A stretch of 64,000 bases of DNA, taken from the NCBI GenBank assembly GCA_035327585.1, contig DAOLDD010000006.1, positions 1 through 64,000 of the forward strand, in the 5' to 3' direction. The notes beneath the pieces were generated by a model. It did not search any database and had not been told where the DNA came from. It worked only from the letters and a program-made list of their open reading frames with translations. Below are positions 47,039 to 54,795 of the stretch, piece after piece. Each line of letters starts with the position of its first letter. Within the stretch, counting starts at the first letter, position 1. The DNA comes from JAMLJG01 sp035327585. Lineage in GTDB: Bacteria > Verrucomicrobiota > Kiritimatiellia > CAIVKH01. The translations under genes were made by a program, and so were the position numbers.

Positions 47039-48142
47039 TCACCGCGCGGCGCTCCAGGAGTCGACCCGTGCGCGCAAATCTTCGATTGAAAGGCCGAGAA
47101 TCTCCGCCGCGCGGTCCAGCGTGATCAGGTCTTGCTCAAGCGCGTTGCGCACAAGCAATTCAAGGCGATCTTCCCGGAAATCGGGCTCGGCCAGCGGATA
47201 GGGCTCCTGTTTTTTCGGCGGGAGTTCTTTGCCGGTGCGATGACGATAAAGATGGCGGAATTTCGCCCAGATGCTGCTATCCGTCGCGCCGATGTCGATC
47301 AGTCGATAGAGCACCGTCGGATAGCTGACGAAAAAGTGGCGTTTCATCTTTAAGACCCGGTCCACAAAGTGAAGACCTGCGTATTCGTTCCATTTGGCAT
47401 CAAAGGCGGCCTGCGGCATCAGGAAATGAGACGCGAACGAATGCGCCTCCGTTTCCTCGCGGGCTTCCGGGTCTTCCTCTCCAATGGCTCCGTTAAAACT
47501 GCCGGGATGGAGCAGCAGGTGCCCCAGTTCGTGGGCGGCCGAGAAGATGCGGCGCTCAACCGGGATATTTGCGCGCGCGTTGACGACGATCGCGGGCCCT
47601 CCGTCGGTCGGCCCGATCGAAAGGCCATAAAAGATGTCCGAGCGCGCGGGGATCATCAGGAGTTTGATGCCGGCATCCTCAATCACATCGCACACATCCG
47701 GTATCGGACTATCCTGTGGCACGCCCATATCCAGCCGCGCCTGTTCGGCGGCTCGGAGGGGGTTCGTATCCCTCCGCTGCCCCATGCGAATCTTCTGGGG
47801 CTTCCGGTCGGCGAGGAGGGCCTCCAACTCGTTGAAGTCCTGCAGCCAATAGGCGATCCGGGTCACCAGCTCGTCACGCTCGGCCCGCTGCTGTACGCTG
47901 CGCGCCTTGTGGGAGCGGAAACGAAGGGTTTGCAATCGCGGCACTTCGCGCAGCAAATCCATGGGAGAAATCCCGAGTGCCTCCGCGATGCGTAGCAGAT
48001 TGCTTTCCCGCGGTTCCGCCTTGCCGGTTTCTATCGCCCGGTAGGCGTTGCGGCTGATGCCCGCTTTATCCGCCAATTCTCCCTGGGTCAGCCCGTGTAG
48101 CGCTCGAAAGTGGCGCAAATTCTGGGCGATGGAATGGATCAT
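47039..48142 (-). CDS. XRE-family regulator with ImmA/IrrE peptidase domain
   Basis: The ATG at 48142 has GGGAGG 6 nt upstream. The 367-residue protein has an N-terminal HTH (NLRHFRALHGLTQGELADKAGISRNAYRAIETG, about 6-40), a linker, and an ImmA/IrrE domain with intact zinc motif AAHELGHLLLH near 210 plus downstream acidic ligands (EETEAHSFASHFLMP). Such proteins repress a promoter and can be inactivated by their own or a partner peptidase. A clear promoter with an overlapping inverted repeat lies just upstream, suggesting autoregulation together with the PIN gene. Confidence 0.88.
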   Translation of the reverse strand: MIHSIAQNLRHFRALHGLTQGELADKAGISRNAYRAIETGKAEPRESNLLRIAEALGISPMDLLREVPRLQTLRFRSHKARSVQQRAERDELVTRIAYWLQDFNELEALLADRKPQKIRMGQRRDTNPLRAAEQARLDMGVPQDSPIPDVCDVIEDAGIKLLMIPARSDIFYGLSIGPTDGGPAIVVNARANIPVERRIFSAAHELGHLLLHPGSFNGAIGEEDPEAREETEAHSFASHFLMPQAAFDAKWNEYAGLHFVDRVLKMKRHFFVSYPTVLYRLIDIGATDSSIWAKFRHLYRHRTGKELPPKKQEPYPLAEPDFREDRLELLVRNALEQDLITLDRAAEILGLSIEDLRARVDSWSAAR

Positions 48143-48187
48143 CCGTGCCTCCCGCGTTGATCTGTCGCCAATATGCATTAGCAATCT

Positions 48188-48224
48188 TGATTGTCAATAT
48201 ACATAATCAATATAAATTTGACAA
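48188..48224 (-). promoter_or_regulatory. Promoter and putative operator of the XRE-ImmA/PIN operon
   Basis: On the minus strand TTGTCA (48219-48224), 17 nt, TATATT (48196-48201). An inverted repeat TTGATT (from 48187) .. AATCAA (to 48210) overlaps the -10 box and is a good candidate for binding by the XRE protein. The stretch is strongly AT-rich compared with its surroundings. Confidence 0.65.
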
Positions 48225-48258
48225 GTTGTGGTCTTTGTGGCAGCTTCCTGAAAAGAAA

Positions 48259-48289
48259 AACCTCCGGGTGTTGATAGCACCCGGAGGTT
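48259..48289 (-). terminator. Orphan hairpin with minus-strand T tract
   Basis: A perfect 12-bp stem AACCTCCGGGTG / CACCCGGAGGTT with a 7-nt loop. On the minus strand it is followed by TTTTTCTTTTC, so it looks like an intrinsic terminator for transcription coming from the right. No minus-strand gene is supported there. On the plus strand it could fold in the leader of the DUF2188 gene. Confidence 0.6.
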
Positions 48290-48410
48290 GGCTCCGAAAT
48301 TCACGGGAAGCTCGGAGCGCTTGGCCCAATGGCCCGTTTGAGTGGCAGATTTGTATCCGCCGACTGGTCGTGCCGTCAAGCAAGAGGCTCCCGGAAAGGA
48401 GGTGACAGAA

Positions 48411-48647
48411 GTGAGCAATCGTATTGTTTATCGACAGGGACCACGTGAGTGGGTGAACAAGCGCACCGACGCTGACCGCGCCGGAAGCGTTCACCCGACG
48501 CAGGGTGCTGCTGAACGTACGGCGCGGACCATGCTTCGGCAGTCTGGCGGTGGTGAGCTAATCACCAAGGGCTTGGACGGCAGGATTCGCAGCAAGGACA
48601 CGATCGCGCCGGGAAATGAATCCCGACGCCGTGACTACGAGCATTAA
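48411..48647 (+). CDS. DUF2188-like small protein
   Basis: The start is a GTG at 48411 with AGGAGG 9 nt upstream; ATGs further upstream lack a binding site. The 78-residue product (VSNRIVYRQGPREW...) has the DUF2188 pattern: an N-terminal strand with a Trp, a His-x-Thr-Gln-x-x-Ala segment (HPTQGAAERTARTML) and GGELITKGLDGRIRSKDT. The function of this domain is unknown. It lies between the PIN/ImmA operon and the restriction operon and ends in a strong terminator. Confidence 0.8.
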   Translation: MSNRIVYRQGPREWVNKRTDADRAGSVHPTQGAAERTARTMLRQSGGGELITKGLDGRIRSKDTIAPGNESRRRDYEH

Positions 48648-48652
48648 GCAGT

Positions 48653-48698
48653 AAAAAGAGGGGGGCGCGGGTTATTCGATCCGCGCCCCCCCTTTTTT
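48653..48698. terminator. Bidirectional terminator
   Basis: GGGGGCGCGG (48661-48670) and CCGCGCCCCC (48681-48690) form a stem. Six T follow on the plus strand and AAAAAG precedes the left arm, giving a T run on the minus strand. It ends the DUF2188 transcript. Confidence 0.85.
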
Positions 48699-48718
48699 GC
48701 CCAGAACGTTGTCGGGGG

Positions 48719-48747
48719 TTGCTTTTCCTCTCCGCGCCCGGTAGGAA
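48719..48747 (+). promoter_or_regulatory. Promoter adjoining the mod start codon
   Basis: TTGCTT (48719-48724), 17 nt, TAGGAA (48742-48747), then 6 nt to the mod ATG at 48754. The transcript would be leaderless. The -10 box is weak in its last base. Confidence 0.4.
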
Positions 48748-48753
48748 CTTCGC

Positions 48754-50355
48754 ATGCCGACGCTGGATTGGATTGGGAAACAGGCCGTGGTGAACCATCA
48801 CCACACGGTGCCGTTCCGGTTGCTTAAGGATGTGCCGGACCTGTCCGTCGGCGACCCCGGCTCCGGCAACCTCATCGTCCAGGGCGACAACCTGCTCGCC
48901 CTCAAAGCCCTCCTCCCGTACTACGCCGGCCAGGTCAAATGCATCTACATCGACCCGCCCTACAACACCGGCAACGAAGGCTGGGTTTATAACGACAACG
49001 TCAACAGCAAGCAGATCGCCCAGTGGCTCGGCAAAACCGTCGGCAAGGAAGCCGAAGACCTCTCCCGCCACGACAAATGGCTCTGCATGATGTACCCGCG
49101 ACTCGCGCTGCTGAAGCGGTTTCTCCGCGAAGATGGATCAATTTGGGTCTCAATGGATGACTCCGAAGCAGCTTTGCTGCGTCTCTTGCTTGACGAAATT
49201 TTCGGAAGGGATCGTTTTATCGCGTGCAATGTCTGGCAGAAACGCTACTCGCGCGAGAATCGCGAGGCTATCGGGGATGTGCACGAATATCTGTTGGTCT
49301 ATGCAATGGATCCAGAGCGATTTAAGGAAACAAGAAATCGTGTGCCTCTTACGGACGTACAATCGAAAATATATAAGAACCCCAAAAATGATCCCCGTGG
49401 GCGATGGCGAACCATACCGATGACGGCTCAGGGTTGGCGACCGAACCAAATGTATAAAATCGCGACCCCGGCGGGAATCGTTCATGAGCCGCCAGAGGGG
49501 CGATGCTGGTCGATGATCGAATCGGAATTCAAAAAACTGCTGAATGCCGGGAGAATCTATTTCGGAAAAGACAATAAATCACAGCCGAGCGTTATCCGCT
49601 TCTTGAGCGAGGTTGACGGGTTTGTTCCATGGACTTGGTGGCCTCATGAAGAGGTCGGCCACACGGACGAAGCTCGGAAGGAGATTCAATCTATTCTCGA
49701 AACGCAAACCGCCTTCGATACACCTAAGCCCACACGCTTGCTTGAGCGAGTCCTTCACATTGCCACAAATCCTGGCGATCTCGTTCTGGATTCGTTCGCT
49801 GGCAGTGGAACGACTGGTCATGCCGTTCTTTCACTAAACAAGCTGGGGGCACCGCAACGCCGATTCTTGCTCGTTGAAATGGACTCTGAAATTGCGCCTC
49901 ATGTCACGGCGGAGCGGGTGAAGCGGGTGGCGGAGGGGTATACGAACGCGAAGGGCGAGCGGGTGGAGGGGTTGGGCGGCGGCTTCCGTTTTTGCGAGTT
50001 GGGGGAGCCCCTGTTTGACGAGCGCGGGCAGATTCGCGACACGGTTCGGTTCGCCGACCTGGCCCGGCATGTGTATTTCACCGAGACCGGCGAGCCTTTG
50101 CCCCGCGAGCGGGTGCCGAATTCGCCGAAAATCGGCGAATGCCGCGGCACGGTGATCTATCTGCTTTTTAACGGCATTCTCGGCGACAAATCCGCGAGCG
50201 GCGGCAACGTGTTGACCCGCGCGGTCCTCGCGAAGCTCCCGCCGCACGACGGCCCGAAAGTGATCTACGGTGCAGGCTGCCTGCTCGGCGCCGACCGCCT
50301 GCGCGCGGAACGAATCACCTTCCGCCAGACGCCGTATGAGGTTAAGGTATCTTAA
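48754..50355 (+). CDS. mod: Type III restriction-modification methyltransferase (Mod)
   Basis: The 533-residue protein is a beta-class N6-adenine methyltransferase: catalytic motif IV DPPYNTG near residue 69 comes before the AdoMet motif I (DSFAGSGTTGHAV) near 350. Mod gives sequence specificity and methylates one strand. The middle part, about residues 120-370 (49110-49870), is clearly less GC-rich than both ends and contains the target recognition region, suggesting that this segment was exchanged. The C-terminal third returns to high GC. It is followed by hicBA and res in one direction. Confidence 0.92.
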   Translation: MPTLDWIGKQAVVNHHHTVPFRLLKDVPDLSVGDPGSGNLIVQGDNLLALKALLPYYAGQVKCIYIDPPYNTGNEGWVYNDNVNSKQIAQWLGKTVGKEAEDLSRHDKWLCMMYPRLALLKRFLREDGSIWVSMDDSEAALLRLLLDEIFGRDRFIACNVWQKRYSRENREAIGDVHEYLLVYAMDPERFKETRNRVPLTDVQSKIYKNPKNDPRGRWRTIPMTAQGWRPNQMYKIATPAGIVHEPPEGRCWSMIESEFKKLLNAGRIYFGKDNKSQPSVIRFLSEVDGFVPWTWWPHEEVGHTDEARKEIQSILETQTAFDTPKPTRLLERVLHIATNPGDLVLDSFAGSGTTGHAVLSLNKLGAPQRRFLLVEMDSEIAPHVTAERVKRVAEGYTNAKGERVEGLGGGFRFCELGEPLFDERGQIRDTVRFADLARHVYFTETGEPLPRERVPNSPKIGECRGTVIYLLFNGILGDKSASGGNVLTRAVLAKLPPHDGPKVIYGAGCLLGADRLRAERITFRQTPYEVKVS

Positions 50356-50368
50356 CGGGAAACCCACC

Positions 50369-50629
50369 ATGAAAACAGTGACATTGGAAAAGGACGGCGA
50401 ACGGATTGCCATCCCCGCGCTCACCGCGGTGATCGAACGCGAGGACGTCTGGTTCGTTTCGCGCTGCCCTGAATTGGGCGTGGCCAGCCAGGGGCGCACC
50501 CGGCGCGAGGCGTACAACATGCTCGCGGAAGCGGCGCAGTTGTGGCTCGAGGAAGCCAGTGCGCGAGAGATCAAGCGCCGCTTGAAATCCGCCGGCGATG
50601 TTCGCCCCTTGGAATTGGCGCATGCCTAA
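50369..50629 (+). CDS. hicB: HicB-like antitoxin
   Basis: The 86-residue protein has the HicB partial RNase H fold: a strand pair (IPALTAVIEREDVWFVSRCPELGVASQG) and the helix TRREAYNMLAEAAQLWLEE. No HTH or ribbon-helix DNA-binding domain is visible, so it may act only by binding the toxin. It starts 13 nt after the mod stop and overlaps hicA by 8 nt. Here antitoxin precedes toxin, the reverse of the classical hicAB order but common. Confidence 0.82.
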   Translation: MKTVTLEKDGERIAIPALTAVIEREDVWFVSRCPELGVASQGRTRREAYNMLAEAAQLWLEEASAREIKRRLKSAGDVRPLELAHA

Positions 50630-50846
50630 ATTGCGTCCGCTCTCCGCACGCGAAATCGCGGCAATTCTCAAGGCGAATGGATTTGCGTTTCGTCGGCAGG
50701 CGGGCAGCCACTTGATCTTTCGACGCGACCTGCCGGGGGGCGACAGTGCGACGGTGCCGGTGCCGAATCGCCGGGAAATACCGGTCGGTACGTTGAAGTC
50801 CATTATTGAGTTGAGCGGAATAGATTCGGCGGAATTCCTAAAATGA
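50622..50846 (+). CDS. hicA: HicA-like toxin
   Basis: The 74-residue protein has the double-stranded RNA-binding-like HicA fold: LSAREIAAILKANGFAFRRQAGSHLIFRR, with the catalytic His in GSHLIF, and a C-terminal IPVGTLKSIIELSGI helix. HicA cleaves mRNA. I chose the ATG at 50622 (MPKLRPLS), which overlaps hicB by 8 nt. It overlaps res by 4 nt (ATGA), so the toxin is translated together with the restriction subunit. Confidence 0.87.
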   Translation: MPKLRPLSAREIAAILKANGFAFRRQAGSHLIFRRDLPGGDSATVPVPNRREIPVGTLKSIIELSGIDSAEFLK

Positions 50847-53539
50847 TCGACCTCAAGGGCTATCAACACCGTGTATTGGACTCGCTGCGCGAGTTTCTGG
50901 GGCGGTGCGCGCGCGATGGCGAGCCGGTCAGCGCCTATGAGGCCGTCACGGCGCGCGTGTACGGCGCGCCGCAGCGCTACATTCCCGCGCCCTCGGGCGG
51001 ATTCGGCAAGATGCCGTATGTCTGCGTGCGCGTTCCCACGGGCGGCGGCAAGACGCTGCTGGCGGCGCATACGGTGGGCATTGCGCTGAATCGCTTCCTG
51101 TGCGCGCCGCGCGGGGTGGCGCTGTGGCTGGTGCCGAGCAACACGATTTTGGAGCAAACCGCCGCCGCCTTGCGCGATCCGCGCCACTTCTACCGACGCG
51201 CGCTGGAGAAGGAGTGCGCGGGGCCGGTCGAGGTGCTGACCATCGAAGAAGCGTTGCGCATGACGCGGGCGTTGGTCGACGGCGCGACCGTGGTCATCGT
51301 GTCCACGATCCAATGCTTCCGCACCGGCGATCCCGAGGGGCGCAAAGTGTACAGCGGGGACAACAGCCACATGAAGGAGCATGTGGCGGCGATTCCGCCG
51401 GAGCGGTACGCGGGCATGGACATGGGACCCGACGACCGGCCCGCGCCGTCGTTGATGAACGTGCTGCGGCATCGGCGTCCAATCGTGATCGTGGACGAGG
51501 CGCACAATGCGCGCACGGAGTTGTCATTCTCCACGCTCGCGGCGGTACAGCCGTCCTGCATCATCGAATTCACGGCGACGCCGGACCTCAAGAAGAGCCC
51601 GTCGAACGTGCTGCACCGGGTGTCCGCCGCCGAATTGAAGGCCGAGCAGATGGTGAAGCTGCCGCTGCGCGTGATGACCCGTCCGCCCGGTCAGCGGGAC
51701 CAGTTGCTGGCGGAGGCGATCGCGCTGCGGAAGAATCTCGAAGGGCTGGCCGCGCGCGAGGCGGAGGCGACCGGCGAATATCTGCGCCCGATCCTGCTGA
51801 TTCAGGCGGAGCGCGTGGATGCGTGCGAACCGCTGCGCGACAAGCTGGTTTCCGAGTATGGCCTGGTGCGGGATGAGATCAGGATTTCGACTGGAAAGCT
51901 GGACGACCTCAAAGAGGTTAAGGACATCGCCGCAGCGTCGTGTCCGGTTCGCTTCATTATCACAGTGGAGAAGCTGCGCGAGGGGTGGGACTGCCCGTTC
52001 GCGTACGTGTTGTGCAGTCTGCGCGAGACCCGCTCCGCGACGGCGATCGAGCAGATCGTGGGCCGGATTCTCCGCTTGCCGAAAGCTTCCTCGAAGCGGC
52101 AGGAACATTTGAATTGGGCGTATGTGCTGGCGCTGGCGGAGGGCAACCGCTTGGAGGAGGTTCTGGCCGAGTTGAAGGATGCGCTGGTCGGGAACGGGTT
52201 CACGGCCGCGGAGGCGGAGAACGTTCTTTTACCCGCCGCGCAGCCGCTGCTGTCATTGAGTGTGCAACCGCAGACCGTGCAGCTCGCGCCGGGTCAACTG
52301 GACCAGGAGGCCTTCCGTTCGCATGCGGATGAACTGGAGGGCAAGGTGAGGCTGGATGCCGGGCAGGGGACGTTGACGGTCTTTGTTCCGCTGTCGAAGG
52401 AGGACGAGGAGCGGGTGCGAGCCTGCGTTTCCGATCCGGCGGCACGCGAACAGGTTTCGGTTGCGATTGAACGCGTGCGCCAGATTGAGCGCGCATTCAA
52501 CGGCAGCGCTGAGCCCCGCGTTGCCACGCCGTTCGAGCAGCAATTGGAATTCTTCGTGCCGTTGCTCGCCGTGGCGGAGCAGGGCCGTTGGTTTGAGTTC
52601 GAGAAGACGCATTTGATCGAGCGTCCGTGGAAATTGAGCGATCGGGATGCCGTTTTGCGTCCAGATTACGACCCCTGCAAGCGACCGGGCGCACGCACCG
52701 GCTCCGTGGATGTCGGCGCCGATGGCGAAGTCGGGGACTCCGTGGTTCGCGAGCGGGAAGACGATGATTTTATAGCCCGGCTGCAGCAGCAACTGGTGCT
52801 CTTCGAGCGTCCGGAGGACTGGACCTTCGAGGAACTGGTCGCGTGGCTGGACGCCAAGATCGAGCATCGCGACATCCCGCCGGGCGAGTCGGCGGAATTC
52901 CTGCGGAAAGCGATCCGGGGTCTCATGGCGCGATGCGGGTTGAATGACGTCACGACGCTGGCGCTGGATCGATTCCGTTTACGGGATGAGCTGGAAAAGC
53001 TGATCGATTGTCATCGCCGCGCCGAGCACAAGTCCAGTTTCCAGCAATGGCTTTTGCCGGAGAGCGGTCTTGCGGTTTCGCCCGAGCGTGGCCTTGATTT
53101 CAGTCGCACGCTATATGAGCCCAGTTGGCCCTATGACGGGTCGTTTGTTTTCAAAAAACACTACTATGGACCGAAACCCGGCGAGTTGAAGGAGCGGACT
53201 GCGCGAAACGAGCTGACGGAGGAGTTCCGGTGTGCGCAATTCCTCGACGAACTGGATGCCGTGCAGTACTGGATTCGCAATCTCGCGCGCAAGCCTTCGT
53301 CCTTCCGGTTGCAGACCTCCACGGATTTCTTTTATCCCGATTTCGTGTGTCGGTTGCGAGACGGTCGTATTCTCGTGGTGGAATACAAGGGCGCCGATCG
53401 CTATGACGCGGTCGATTCCGAGGAGAAGCGGCTGGTTGGCGCGATCTGGGCGCAGCGATCCGGCGGGCGCGGCCTATTTGCGATGCCGCGGGGGCAGGAT
53501 TTTTCGGAGATCGGGGCGGCGGTTCAGCGGTGCGGGTAG
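50843..53539 (+). CDS. res: Type III restriction endonuclease subunit (Res)
   Basis: The 898-residue protein is a superfamily 2 translocase-nuclease: Walker A VPTGGGKTLLAAH (65-71 core), DEAH box VDEAHNA near 220, FTATPD, and motif VI QIVGRILRLP near 410. The C-terminal PD-(D/E)XK nuclease core is FYPDFVCRLRDGRILVVEYKG near 835. Res needs Mod for target recognition and cuts after ATP-driven movement between head-to-head sites. All helicase and nuclease motifs look intact. Its start overlaps hicA by 4 nt. Confidence 0.93.
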   Translation: MIDLKGYQHRVLDSLREFLGRCARDGEPVSAYEAVTARVYGAPQRYIPAPSGGFGKMPYVCVRVPTGGGKTLLAAHTVGIALNRFLCAPRGVALWLVPSNTILEQTAAALRDPRHFYRRALEKECAGPVEVLTIEEALRMTRALVDGATVVIVSTIQCFRTGDPEGRKVYSGDNSHMKEHVAAIPPERYAGMDMGPDDRPAPSLMNVLRHRRPIVIVDEAHNARTELSFSTLAAVQPSCIIEFTATPDLKKSPSNVLHRVSAAELKAEQMVKLPLRVMTRPPGQRDQLLAEAIALRKNLEGLAAREAEATGEYLRPILLIQAERVDACEPLRDKLVSEYGLVRDEIRISTGKLDDLKEVKDIAAASCPVRFIITVEKLREGWDCPFAYVLCSLRETRSATAIEQIVGRILRLPKASSKRQEHLNWAYVLALAEGNRLEEVLAELKDALVGNGFTAAEAENVLLPAAQPLLSLSVQPQTVQLAPGQLDQEAFRSHADELEGKVRLDAGQGTLTVFVPLSKEDEERVRACVSDPAAREQVSVAIERVRQIERAFNGSAEPRVATPFEQQLEFFVPLLAVAEQGRWFEFEKTHLIERPWKLSDRDAVLRPDYDPCKRPGARTGSVDVGADGEVGDSVVREREDDDFIARLQQQLVLFERPEDWTFEELVAWLDAKIEHRDIPPGESAEFLRKAIRGLMARCGLNDVTTLALDRFRLRDELEKLIDCHRRAEHKSSFQQWLLPESGLAVSPERGLDFSRTLYEPSWPYDGSFVFKKHYYGPKPGELKERTARNELTEEFRCAQFLDELDAVQYWIRNLARKPSSFRLQTSTDFFYPDFVCRLRDGRILVVEYKGADRYDAVDSEEKRLVGAIWAQRSGGRGLFAMPRGQDFSEIGAAVQRCG

Positions 53540-53595
53540 GATCGCGGGGCAATCGGAAACGATTCCGATCCCGATGGAGCCCCCGATATTTTTAT

Positions 53596-54696
53596 TCAGA
53601 AGGGTGTTGGGCGCGCGAGCTGCGGGCGGAGCGAGCGGTAGACGCCGATGCCGAGGGTGAGCGCCGTCAGCGGGACGACGAAGCAGGCGATGCCGATCAT
53701 GACGCGGTGCGCGATGGACCACTCGGCGCCGAGCACGATCTGCTCGACGATGTAGAAGACGTAGTAGGCGAGGAAGACGAGGCCTTCCCAGCGCGAGATC
53801 CGGTAGCCGGTGAAGAAAATCGGCAGGCACGCGATGGAGACCGCCATCATCACCGGCACGTCGAACGCCAGCGATTGCGGCGGCGCCGCGATGCCGTCCG
53901 GCGCCACCAGCGCGGAAAAGCCGAGCACGGACAGGATGTTGAAAATATTACTGCCGACGAGGTTGCCCACCGCGATGTCCCGCTCCTTGCGCAGCGCGGC
54001 GATGACCGAGGTCGCGACTTCCGGAAGCGACGTGCCCGCCGCGACGATGGTGAGGCCGATGACCAGTTCGCTGACGCCGAGCCAGCGCGCGATGCTCACG
54101 CACGCGACCACGAGCAGCTTCGAGCCCACGACGAGCATGGCGAGACCCACGACGCACAGGGTGACCTGCGCCGCGATCTGCCGCCGGGTGCGGGCCTTGA
54201 GTCCGTATTCCCGCTCGTATTCCGCCTGAATCGCCGGATTTTCCTCCTTGCGGCTCTGCCGGACGCAAAACAGGGTGTAGGCCACCACGCCGGCCGCGAG
54301 CAACAAACCCTCCCCGCGGCTGACCACGCCGTTCAGGGCCATCACCCATGCCACGGCGGACGAGCCGATCATAATCGGCACATCGATGCGGATCAGGCGT
54401 GCATCGACGTCCATCGCGCTGATCAGCGCGCAGACGCCGAGCACGAACAGGATGTTGAAAATATTGCTGCCGACGACGTTGCCAAACGCCAGTTCTGACG
54501 CGCCGTTCCAGGCGGATATCGTGCTGATGAACAACTCGGGGGCGCTGGTGCCGTAAGACACGACGGTAAGGCCGATGACGAGGGGCGAAATGCCGAGCCC
54601 CGCCGCGAGGCGCGAGGCGCCCTTGATCAACTGCTCCGCGCCCCAGACCAGCAGGATGAACCCGCCGATCAACATTGCTAGCGTCAGCAAATCCAT
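53596..54696 (-). CDS. Ca2+/Na+-type cation exchanger (CaCA family)
   Basis: The 366-residue membrane protein has the two inverted alpha repeats of the CaCA family: GTSAPELFISTISA with GNVVGSNIFNILFVLG, and GTSLPEVATSVIAAL with GNLVGSNIFNILSVLG. About ten helices are visible, with a hydrophilic loop in the middle (RQSRKEENPAIQAEYEREYG). It is a YrbG-like exchanger, probably exporting Ca2+ in exchange for Na+ or H+. Its promoter abuts the start codon and is divergent to that of rfbB. Confidence 0.92.
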   Translation of the reverse strand: MDLLTLAMLIGGFILLVWGAEQLIKGASRLAAGLGISPLVIGLTVVSYGTSAPELFISTISAWNGASELAFGNVVGSNIFNILFVLGVCALISAMDVDARLIRIDVPIMIGSSAVAWVMALNGVVSRGEGLLLAAGVVAYTLFCVRQSRKEENPAIQAEYEREYGLKARTRRQIAAQVTLCVVGLAMLVVGSKLLVVACVSIARWLGVSELVIGLTIVAAGTSLPEVATSVIAALRKERDIAVGNLVGSNIFNILSVLGFSALVAPDGIAAPPQSLAFDVPVMMAVSIACLPIFFTGYRISRWEGLVFLAYYVFYIVEQIVLGAEWSIAHRVMIGIACFVVPLTALTLGIGVYRSLRPQLARPTPF

Positions 54697-54705
54697 AAAC
54701 GCCAA

Positions 54706-54734
54706 AGCATGGAGAACGCCTGCGCCCGGGGCAA
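54706..54734 (-). promoter_or_regulatory. Promoter adjoining the cation exchanger start
   Basis: On the minus strand TTGCCC (54729-54734), 17 nt, CATGCT (54706-54711), then 9 nt to the ATG at 54696. No ribosome binding site is present, so a leaderless mRNA is likely. Confidence 0.5.
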
Positions 54735-54759
54735 GTCCCGGATGAGCCGCGTTTGCGGC

Positions 54760-54788
54760 TTGGACTGGCGGTGACGCGCTTCTACACT
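54760..54788 (+). promoter_or_regulatory. Promoter adjoining the rfbB start
   Basis: TTGGAC (54760-54765), 17 nt, TACACT (54783-54788), then 7 nt to the ATG at 54796. No ribosome binding site lies between. The predicted transcript begins at the start codon. Confidence 0.6.
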
Positions 54789-54795
54789 GCGCGCC

